The position numbers and the translations under genes were made by a program. This document shows, in pieces, positions 6,682 through 11,731 of a stretch of 11,731 nucleotides of DNA; within the stretch, counting starts at the first letter, position 1, and each line of letters opens with the position of its first letter. The stretch is taken from assembly GCA_007116205.1 (NCBI GenBank), contig SKIY01000008.1, positions 1 through 11,731 of the forward strand. The letters run 5' to 3'. A model generated the notes under the pieces. The model made no database searches. It worked only from the letters and a program-made list of their open reading frames with translations, and was not told the origin of the DNA. The DNA is from Candidatus Izemoplasma sp. (lineage in GTDB: Bacteria > Bacillota_I > Bacilli_A > Izemoplasmatales > Izemoplasmataceae).

Positions 6682-7395
6682 TTATTTAATCACTGTTCCT
6701 ATTTTTTCACCAAGCGCAGCACGTTTGATATTGCCCTTAATATTCATATCGAATACCACGATTTCAATATTATTATCTTTACATAAAGCTGCGGCGGTTG
6801 AATCCATAACCTGAAGACCGTTTTCTAATACTTCATGGTGTGTTAAAGTCTCATAACGTAACGCATCATCATTTGTGCGAGGGTCTTTATCGTATACACC
6901 ATCGGTTCCGTTTTTAGCCATTAAAATGGTTTTAGCTCCGATTTCAGCTGCGCGAAGTGCACTCGTCGTATCCGTACTAAAATATGGATTTCCTGTTCCA
7001 CCACCGAAAATAACAATCATCCCTTTTTCTAAATTACTAATTGCTTTTCGGCGAATATACGGTTCAGCAACTTGCGGAATATTCAAACTCGTCATCGCAC
7101 GTGTCTCTACCCCTAGTGACTCTAAAGCATTTTGCAGTGCCAATGCATTAATAATTGTCGCAATCATTCCCATATAATCAGCACTACTTCTTTCCATGCC
7201 CATTTCACTCGCAGTAATACCACGCCAAATATTTCCGCCACCAACAATAATACCAATTTCAAACATACCTAAATCATATGCTTCTTTTATCTCTAATGCA
7301 ATCTCTTTAACACGTAGTGGGTCAATAGCCTTTTCTTGTTTTCCTGACAGCGCTTCACCACTAAGTTTAATAATCAGTCGTTTCTTATGGCTCAT
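6682..7395 (-). CDS. pyrH: UMP kinase (uridylate kinase)
   Basis: Phosphorylates UMP to UDP with ATP as the dedicated bacterial pyrimidine kinase of the amino-acid-kinase fold. Motifs seen are KLSGEAL (10-16), GGGNIWRG (52-59), DYMGM (73-77), GGGTGNPYFSTDT (131-143), NGTDGVYDKDP (162-172) and MDSTA (197-201). The 237-residue length is typical. The start is MSHKKRL, where AGGGGG precedes the ATG at the right spacing. An in-frame ATG at 7428 would add 11 residues but would start inside the tsf-pyrH hairpin and lacks a good site. It lies between tsf and frr, the usual order. Confidence 0.97.
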   Translation of the reverse strand: MSHKKRLIIKLSGEALSGKQEKAIDPLRVKEIALEIKEAYDLGMFEIGIIVGGGNIWRGITASEMGMERSSADYMGMIATIINALALQNALESLGVETRAMTSLNIPQVAEPYIRRKAISNLEKGMIVIFGGGTGNPYFSTDTTSALRAAEIGAKTILMAKNGTDGVYDKDPRTNDDALRYETLTHHEVLENGLQVMDSTAAALCKDNNIEIVVFDMNIKGNIKRAALGEKIGTVIK

Positions 7396-7418
7396 AATTT
7401 TCCCCCTGTTTACAAAAG

Positions 7419-7440
7419 TAGGACACAAAAAAGTGTCCTA
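7419..7440 (-). terminator. Hairpin between tsf and pyrH, possible attenuating terminator
   Basis: A perfect 8-bp inverted repeat, TAGGACAC with GTGTCCTA, encloses a six-base loop that is all T on the minus strand. The downstream tract is only CTTTTG, so full termination is doubtful; partial read-through, RNA processing or mRNA end protection is more likely. It starts eight bases after the tsf stop codon, and pyrH has no obvious promoter of its own. Confidence 0.45.
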
Positions 7441-7448
7441 GTAATGTC

Positions 7449-8324
7449 TTATCCTTGCATTTGTGATTTAACTTCGCTCGCAAAATCTTCTTGACGCTTC
7501 TCAATACCTTCGCCAACTTCTAAACGCACAAAAGAAACCACTTTTGCACCAGCGTTTGCTACATATTTTCCAACAGTAACATCGGCATCTTTCACAAATG
7601 GTTGATCAACTAAACAAATCTCTTTTAAGAATTTATTTAAACGTCCCTCGACCATCTTATCAACAATTTTTTCTGGCTTTCCTTCATTAAGTGCTTCATT
7701 TCTCAAAACTTCACGTTCGTGACTTAGCACATCTTCATTCACTTGTGATTGGTCTAAATAACGTGGGTTATTTGCTGCGACATGCATTGAAACATCTTTA
7801 GCGATTGTTTCGTTGCCACCGTCAATAACAGAAAGTGAAACAATTCTACCGCCCATATGGCTGTAAGCCCCAAACACCATCGCATCCGTTTTTTCAACTA
7901 CATTAACGCGGCGTAAAGTAATTTTTTCACCAATTTTAGCTGTTGCATCAACAACAACATCCGCTAACGGCTTACCATCTAACTCCACTTTTAAAGCTGA
8001 GACTAAATCCGTTGCATCCGATGCAAGAATCGCTTTTCCTACACGGTCTAGCAATGTTAAAAACTCATTGTTTTTAGCTACAAAATCTGTTTCTGAATTC
8101 AGCTCATAAAGCACAGCTTTATTGCCTTCAACCAATACATTACAAAGTCCTTCAGCAGCAATTCTATCTGCTTTTTTCGCGGCTTTCGCAATACCTTTTT
8201 CACGTAAATAGTCAACCGCTTGATCTAAATCTCCACCAGTTTCTACAAGCGCTTTTTTGCAATCTAGCATGCCAGCACCCGTTTTATCTCTTAATTTTTT
8301 AACAAGTTGCGCAGTAACTGCCAT
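7449..8324 (-). CDS. tsf: Elongation factor Ts
   Basis: The guanine-nucleotide exchange factor that reloads EF-Tu with GTP. The N-terminal UBA-like domain contains LRDKTGAGMLDCKKALVE (11-28). The core contact motif TDFVAKN is at 79-85, followed by the two-part dimerisation/core domain. The 291-residue length agrees with the usual Bacillota size. The start MAVTAQLV is chosen because GGAGGT lies eight bases upstream; the in-frame ATG at 8339 would overlap that site. It is separated from rpsB by about 100 bases holding a terminator and a possible promoter. Confidence 0.97.
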   Translation of the reverse strand: MAVTAQLVKKLRDKTGAGMLDCKKALVETGGDLDQAVDYLREKGIAKAAKKADRIAAEGLCNVLVEGNKAVLYELNSETDFVAKNNEFLTLLDRVGKAILASDATDLVSALKVELDGKPLADVVVDATAKIGEKITLRRVNVVEKTDAMVFGAYSHMGGRIVSLSVIDGGNETIAKDVSMHVAANNPRYLDQSQVNEDVLSHEREVLRNEALNEGKPEKIVDKMVEGRLNKFLKEICLVDQPFVKDADVTVGKYVANAGAKVVSFVRLEVGEGIEKRQEDFASEVKSQMQG

Positions 8325-8353
8325 AAATAATACCTCCATTGTTATTCGTCACT

Positions 8354-8382
8354 ATTTTACCATATTCATAACCGCTTTGAAA
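8354..8382 (-). promoter_or_regulatory. Candidate weak promoter for tsf
   Basis: The minus strand has TAAAAT (8354-8359) with a weak -35 TTTCAA (8377-8382) at 17-base spacing. The -35 falls in the loop of the hairpin at 8372-8392. It lies between the rpsB terminator and tsf, where a promoter is needed unless rpsB transcripts read through. Confidence 0.35.
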
Positions 8383-8400
8383 TATTAAGCGGATTTTTTT
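8372..8400 (+). terminator. Plus-strand terminator-like hairpin upstream of tsf
   Basis: CCGCTT (8372-8377) pairs with AAGCGG (8387-8392) around nine bases and is followed on the plus strand by A and seven T residues (8394-8400). No plus-strand gene precedes it, so it may block antisense transcription, or act only as a leader structure on the minus strand. Confidence 0.45.
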
Positions 8401-8425
8401 GAAAAAGAGGGCTAAAAAGCCCTCT
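8401..8425 (-). terminator. Intrinsic terminator after rpsB
   Basis: The minus strand forms an 8-bp perfect stem AGAGGGCT/AGCCCTCT with a TTTT loop, followed by TTTTTC (8406-8401). It begins three bases after the rpsB stop codon. Its short T run suggests partial termination, which would lower tsf-pyrH-frr output relative to S2. Confidence 0.75.
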
Positions 8426-8427
8426 CT

Positions 8428-9468
8428 TTATTTCAATAAAGCTTCAATAAGTTCAGCTTTTTTAAGTTTAGAGTATCCAGTCAAACCTTTATCTTTAGCC
8501 ATTTCACGAAGCTCAACAACGGTGTGTTTTTCTAATGACTCACTAGAAACTTTTGGTGCAGTTTCTTTTTTAGGTGTTGGCTTTGATTCAGCTTTTTTCG
8601 GTTCAGATTTAACAACTTTTTTAACCTCAGGTTTTGGTGCTGGTTTTGTTTCTGTTTTTGGTGTTGCTTTTGTTTCTGGTTTTGGTGTTGGTTTAGAAGC
8701 AGGTCTTGGTCTAGATTCGTGTCGCGGTCTAGATTCATGTCTTGGTGCTGGTTTAGATTCAATTTTTTGAATTGACCCTGTAGCTTCACCACCGCTACCT
8801 TCAATCAATGCATTCGCCATGGTTTGTACAATAACACGAATCGAACGAATTGCATCATCGTTCGCCGGTATAATGTAATCAATAAAATCAGGATCACAGT
8901 TTGTATCTACCATACTAAATACAGGAATTTTTAATTTTCTAGCTTCTAAAATAGCATTAATTTCTTTACGTGGATCAACAACGAAAATCGCTTCTGGTAA
9001 TGTACGCATATCTTGAATTCCACCAAGGAATGTCTCAAGTCTTGCAAGCTCTTTCCCTAACATTACAACTTCTTTTTTAGGGAGACGATCAAATGTACCA
9101 TCTTTATCCATTTGTTTGATTTCGTGTAAACGACGAATGCTTTTACGGATGGTTTTAAAGTTTGTTAAAGTTCCACCCAGCCAACGCTTGTTTACATAAA
9201 ACTGATCTGCACGTTTTGCATGCTCTTCAATCGCATCTTGTGCTTGTTTTTTAGTTCCTACAAAAAGCACTTTCCCGCCATTTTTAGCAATTTCTAACAT
9301 TTTTTTGTAAGCATCTTCAATGAAGACCACTGTTTGTTGCAAGTCGATGATATGAATACCATTACGTGATGTATAAATATATTTGTCCATTTTTGGATCC
9401 CATCGACGCGTCTGATGTCCGAAATGCACACCAGATTCTAGCAATTGTTTCATACTAATTACTGCCAT
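8428..9468 (-). CDS. rpsB: 30S ribosomal protein S2 with C-terminal low-complexity tail and Rho_N-like domain
   Basis: Residues 1-225 are a normal S2, which binds the back of the 30S subunit near the anti-Shine-Dalgarno region. Motifs include LLESGVHFGHQTRRWDPKM (9-27), NGIHIIDLQQT (36-46), VNKRWLGGTLTN (92-103) and IPANDDAIRSI (200-210). S2 normally stops near 240-260 residues; here 346 are read in one intact frame. A linker rich in Pro, Lys, Glu and Ser (about 236-308) contains RHESRP repeats and PKPET-type units. It leads to HTVVELREMAKDKGLTGYSK and the KAELIEALL helix (315-345), matching the Rho_N (Rho N-terminal, SAP/LEM-like) helical motif. The tail could bind RNA or another protein; its function is unknown. 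The ATG has an AGGAGG site and a strong promoter about 115 bases upstream. Confidence 0.96.
   Translation of the reverse strand: MAVISMKQLLESGVHFGHQTRRWDPKMDKYIYTSRNGIHIIDLQQTVVFIEDAYKKMLEIAKNGGKVLFVGTKKQAQDAIEEHAKRADQFYVNKRWLGGTLTNFKTIRKSIRRLHEIKQMDKDGTFDRLPKKEVVMLGKELARLETFLGGIQDMRTLPEAIFVVDPRKEINAILEARKLKIPVFSMVDTNCDPDFIDYIIPANDDAIRSIRVIVQTMANALIEGSGGEATGSIQKIESKPAPRHESRPRHESRPRPASKPTPKPETKATPKTETKPAPKPEVKKVVKSEPKKAESKPTPKKETAPKVSSESLEKHTVVELREMAKDKGLTGYSKLKKAELIEALLK
8623..8763 (-). repeat. Degenerate coding repeats in the S2 tail
   Basis: This stretch encodes S2 residues 236-282. Two exact RHESRP units at 8707-8742 are followed by imperfect PxPK-E-T/V units. The underlying DNA repeats are imperfect, so the array is likely diverged and not a fresh slippage product. 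It explains the long glycine-rich open frame seen on the opposite strand. Confidence 0.7.
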
Positions 9469-9523
9469 AATTCAATTCCTCCTATTATTTTTGATTACCC
9501 TCCACAAACATCAACACTTCTAT

Positions 9524-9556
9524 CTCACTGTAAACAGCTCACGAGTAAAAGCTCAC
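9524..9556 (-). repeat. Direct repeats in the rpsB mRNA leader
   Basis: On the minus strand GTGAGCTTTTAC (9556-9545) is followed by GTGAGCTGTTTAC (9542-9530) and a shorter GTGAG (9528-9524), spaced about 14 bases apart. They lie in the roughly 110-base leader between the promoter and the rpsB ribosome binding site. A protein- or S2-binding control element is possible but not shown; no known leader motif was recognised. Confidence 0.4.
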
Positions 9557-9584
9557 CTTGTGTGTGTATTTTACGGCATTTAGT

Positions 9585-9613
9585 AGTATAACAAAAAAAC
9601 ACTTGGAGTGCAA
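9585..9613 (-). promoter_or_regulatory. rpsB promoter with -35 inside upstream terminator
   Basis: The minus strand has TTGCAC (9608-9613), a 17-base spacer and TATACT (9585-9590). The -35 box covers the end of the 5' arm and the loop of the preceding terminator, and that hairpin's 3' arm and T run form the spacer. The start site would be near 9578. Confidence 0.75.
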
Positions 9614-9621
9614 GTGTTTTT
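9593..9621 (-). terminator. Intrinsic terminator of the ECF/DUF4430 operon
   Basis: On the minus strand AAAAACACTTG (9621-9611) pairs perfectly with CAAGTGTTTTT (9605-9595) around a five-base CACTC loop, and the T run extends to 9593. It starts eight bases past the stop codon of the S-component gene. The A run on the other arm would let it work in both directions. Confidence 0.88.
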
Positions 9622-9629
9622 AATCGTTT

Positions 9630-10163
9630 TTATGATTTAACATCACGATACCCATAACTCGTTTCAAGGCTTCGCATCTCTGTTTCTAAGGTTGTTGATA
9701 GCGGTTTAAACAACCAAAGAATGGTAACAAAATTACTAATCGCCATAATAATTTCAAATGGCAAATCTAACATTAAATATGGCCAAAAATCCGTTATTCC
9801 AAACTCAATCATTCTAAACGGTATAAATACCCACCCATAATAGAAGCCAAAAAACAACCCAAATAGCGCTAAACTAATCTCGTTTTTCGTCTTTCTTAAA
9901 ACCGTGTGATAAACAACAGGAATCGTTAACCACGCAATAAACATTGGAGGGGTGTAAAGCGGATGAAAAGAGCTCATATACATATTATCTAAAATGATGT
10001 ATATCACAATAATGGCAACACTCTCACGAAACTTAAAGAGCGATGCATATAAGACAATCAGCAAGGTCGTAAACTGAACATTGGGCACAATCATCAAAAT
10101 TTGCTCTTGCACAAATAATACCGTTGTACACATTGCCATAAAAATCAATCGTTTTAATGACAT
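9630..10163 (-). CDS. ECF-type transporter S component (vitamin-binding membrane subunit), substrate uncertain
   Basis: A 177-residue integral membrane protein with about six hydrophobic segments (near 5-23, 28-46, 49-65, 72-88, 97-117 and 132-153), the layout of energy-coupling-factor S components. These bind a vitamin and dock on a shared EcfT/EcfA1A2 module, which is not in this window. FVQEQILMIVPNVQFTTLL (17-35) and the LPFEIIMAISNF ... LFKPL end (134-155) resemble S components I associate with DUF4430 proteins; this is from memory. The ATG is chosen because it shares a base with the stop codon of the upstream gene (TAATG); an upstream TTG at 10181 is less likely. Linkage to intrinsic-factor-like domains suggests cobalamin or a related corrinoid. 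ECF S component is fairly sure, the substrate is not. Confidence 0.75.
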   Translation of the reverse strand: MSLKRLIFMAMCTTVLFVQEQILMIVPNVQFTTLLIVLYASLFKFRESVAIIVIYIILDNMYMSSFHPLYTPPMFIAWLTIPVVYHTVLRKTKNEISLALFGLFFGFYYGWVFIPFRMIEFGITDFWPYLMLDLPFEIIMAISNFVTILWLFKPLSTTLETEMRSLETSYGYRDVKS

Positions 10164-10642
10164 TATGACCCACCACCCCAAACACCTTCAACACGAAACT
10201 CATATACAAAAGCGTCCTTTAAAGGTAAATGGTCAACTCCGACATGTGATACACGAACATCATAATCAATGATATGATCTTCATCATCTACGATTGGGGT
10301 ATGTAAATAAATTTTTAAAAACGATTGCTCAAAATCTGTTTCTACCGTCCCAATCGATAATATTGCCCGAGACATACTTTGAGTGATTTTGCCATCTTGA
10401 TAATAAGGCACGCGCATAGAACGATAATCAATATTATAATGGTTACTTAAAATATCAAACAACGTATCTTCATCCGTAAATGCATGCGTATCTTCAATAA
10501 CACGGTGACCATTTATATCCACAACAATAATCGTAATCGTGCCTTCTGCATCACTATCATCGTATGGTGAAAAATCAATGATAAGTAAAAATAGCCCTAT
10601 CATTGTTATTATCACACCAATACTGAGAACGATTTTACGCAT
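10163..10642 (-). CDS. Membrane-anchored DUF4430 (transcobalamin-like beta-domain) protein
   Basis: A 159-residue protein with one N-terminal membrane segment (about 3-23) and no lipobox cysteine, so the rest is probably anchored outside the membrane. From about 34 it reads as one DUF4430 domain: a beta strand TITIIVVD (35-42), the DEDTLFDILSNHY helix (58-69), and the closing HVGVDHLPLKDAFVYEFRVE (133-152), matching the family's VGxxxxxLxdGdxxeFxy ending. DUF4430 resembles the C-terminal beta-domain of intrinsic factor and transcobalamin. Its ATG follows GAAGGTGA 17 bases after the upstream gene; its stop codon overlaps the S-component start. It likely captures or hands ligand to the transporter; this is inferred from domains and context. 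Confidence 0.7.
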   Translation of the reverse strand: MRKIVLSIGVIITMIGLFLLIIDFSPYDDSDAEGTITIIVVDINGHRVIEDTHAFTDEDTLFDILSNHYNIDYRSMRVPYYQDGKITQSMSRAILSIGTVETDFEQSFLKIYLHTPIVDDEDHIIDYDVRVSHVGVDHLPLKDAFVYEFRVEGVWGGGS

Positions 10643-10659
10643 GCTGTCACCTTCTTTAA

Positions 10660-11731
10660 TTATTCAAAAATAAACGGATGAATCGGTTCTTCACTCATAT
10701 AAAGCACGAGTGCTAAAAATGCTTGTGGTGTAGAAAATCCTAAATCGACCGTTTCATCATCTTGTTGATAATAGAAACTACCATCCCCTGCATGATATTG
10801 TAACAGCAAGTCAAAGATACTCACATCTTCATCGAAATTATAACGTAAACTATCCGGATTAAAGCCTGTACCTGAAATACCAATAATCGCCATTGCTAAG
10901 TTCGCAGCATTGACACCATAAGTCCCTGTATATAAGTTATCCACCATTGCCTCATGAATCGGTTCAATCAACATTATTTGATCAAGCTTTGCTAATGCAA
11001 GCATAATCATACTTAATGTGTCACTATCTAATCCACCAACATTTTTTTGTTCAACGGCTGTAACAAACGCATCGTGCGTTGCACTATCATCAAGCACCAT
11101 ATTAAAGAGTGCCGCACTGAATAAAAAGTCCGTTGATACCATATCTATTAACGCTTCGTTATAGTCACTTATATCTTCTTCTAAAAGAGAACCAATCATG
11201 ATCGCTTGAACCAATTCTCCCCCAGTCGCCTCATCTATATCAATATCGACCATTTCTAAATTAAAATCCGCTAAAACACCCAAATGATATAAAGCTGAAA
11301 TAACATAAATAGACCCCATATCAACATAGCTTTGGGCGTGATGCTCAAGAAACTGATCAATAATGTATGTAGCATATAAATCCATATCCCACCAAGTTAA
11401 TTCAAATCGGAAAGTATCACCGCTTTCAAAATCCAATGTATCAATCCCTTTTTCCGCATATGCACCATTGTGCTCAATCGCAATAAAGTTTCCATCTTGT
11501 GTCGTGACGGTTTCAATACCGACTAACATTGGACCCCAAGCACTTTCTAAAAAATCGATTGTGAAATTTTCTTCTAACAACACTTTTAGTGGCACTTTCT
11601 CATCATCATCAAACATAATCCAATGTTCCTCAGTTTGATAGCCATCAGAAATTTCAATTTTCAACGACGCCATAATTTTTTCTAAAACAAACAAAAAGGT
11701 ATCACCATCTTCATAACTTGTCGTTCCGACA
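10660..11731 (-). CDS. Tandem DUF4430 domains plus C-terminal alpha/alpha-toroid, N-terminus beyond window
   Basis: The frame stays open to position 11730, so the start lies outside; 356 residues are visible. The apparent start near 11694 is an internal TTG. The first visible residues, VGTTSYEDGDTFLFVLE, look like the end of one DUF4430 domain. A complete second follows (about residues 21-117), with WGPMLVGIETV in the middle and a GIDTLDFESGDTFRFEL ending. The last roughly 235 residues are helical; VGGLDSDTLSMIMLALAKLD and the terminal LLLQYHAGDGSFYYQ ... STPQAFLALVLY resemble prenyltransferase/squalene-cyclase toroid repeats. No terpene-cyclase DxDD motif was seen in the visible part, so binding and not catalysis is likely. 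Intrinsic factor has the same two folds in the opposite order. Strongly acidic, consistent with an exposed location. Confidence 0.65.
   Translation of the reverse strand, partial: VGTTSYEDGDTFLFVLEKIMASLKIEISDGYQTEEHWIMFDDDEKVPLKVLLEENFTIDFLESAWGPMLVGIETVTTQDGNFIAIEHNGAYAEKGIDTLDFESGDTFRFELTWWDMDLYATYIIDQFLEHHAQSYVDMGSIYVISALYHLGVLADFNLEMVDIDIDEATGGELVQAIMIGSLLEEDISDYNEALIDMVSTDFLFSAALFNMVLDDSATHDAFVTAVEQKNVGGLDSDTLSMIMLALAKLDQIMLIEPIHEAMVDNLYTGTYGVNAANLAMAIIGISGTGFNPDSLRYNFDEDVSIFDLLLQYHAGDGSFYYQQDDETVDLGFSTPQAFLALVLYMSEEPIHPFIFE

Noticed and set aside
8399..8770. A 123-codon plus-strand open frame rich in Gly and Phe
   Set aside because: It is the reverse of the low-complexity Pro/Lys/Glu linker of S2; it starts inside the rpsB terminator and has no ribosome binding site.
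9528..9537. CTGTTTACAG as a regulatory hairpin in the rpsB leader
   Set aside because: Four base pairs with a two-base loop is too tight to form; it is better explained as part of the direct repeat.
10161..10181. TTG start at 10181 for the S-component gene
   Set aside because: It would add a GWW-containing stretch inside the upstream gene; the ATG at 10163 overlaps the preceding stop codon by one base, which is the usual coupled arrangement.
11363..11638. A 91-codon plus-strand open frame near the right edge
   Set aside because: It is the opposite strand of the DUF4430/toroid gene and has no coding features of its own.

Overview
The window looks like the chromosome of an AT-rich, low-GC Gram-positive lineage. 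The 16S rRNA start, the strong AGGAGG-type ribosome binding sites and the Bacillus-like order rpsB-tsf-pyrH-frr-uppS-cdsA-dxr-rseP-proS all fit Bacillota or deep-branching Mollicutes relatives such as Acholeplasma, Izemoplasma or Haloplasma-type organisms. UGA is a stop codon: uppS ends in TGA inside the cdsA start. The reduced mycoplasma code is therefore not in use. The exact taxon is an inference; only about 77 bases of 16S are present.

Every gene lies on the minus strand, so transcription runs from high to low coordinates. From right to left there are four units. (1) 11731-9595: a vitamin-uptake-like operon. It holds a large protein, cut by the window edge, with tandem DUF4430 beta-domains and a C-terminal alpha/alpha-toroid; a small membrane-anchored DUF4430 protein; and an ECF-transporter S component. 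A clear terminator ends it. DUF4430 and the toroid are the two folds of animal intrinsic factor and transcobalamin, so a cobalamin-like ligand is the leading guess. (2) 9613-6091: rpsB, tsf, pyrH and frr (translation factors and UMP kinase), with its own promoter, a terminator after rpsB, a hairpin between tsf and pyrH, and a terminator overlapping the frr stop codon. (3) 6089-428: uppS, cdsA, dxr, rseP and proS, tightly packed (isoprenoid and phospholipid synthesis, intramembrane proteolysis, prolyl-tRNA synthesis). (4) 449-1: a ribosomal RNA operon with four tandem promoters, a structured leader and the start of 16S rRNA; the rest lies beyond position 1.

Unusual points are: S2 carries a roughly 120-residue tail ending in a Rho_N-like domain; ProRS lacks the INS editing domain; UppS departs from consensus in three active-site motifs; RseP has two PDZ-like domains; and promoters repeatedly overlap the preceding terminator, with the -35 box in the hairpin loop or stem. 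These compact junctions pack each operon directly against the next.

Stretches without a gene longer than about 100 bases are 78-477 (rRNA promoters and leader), 8325-8427 (terminator hairpins and possible tsf promoter) and 9469-9629 (rpsB promoter and leader plus the upstream terminator).
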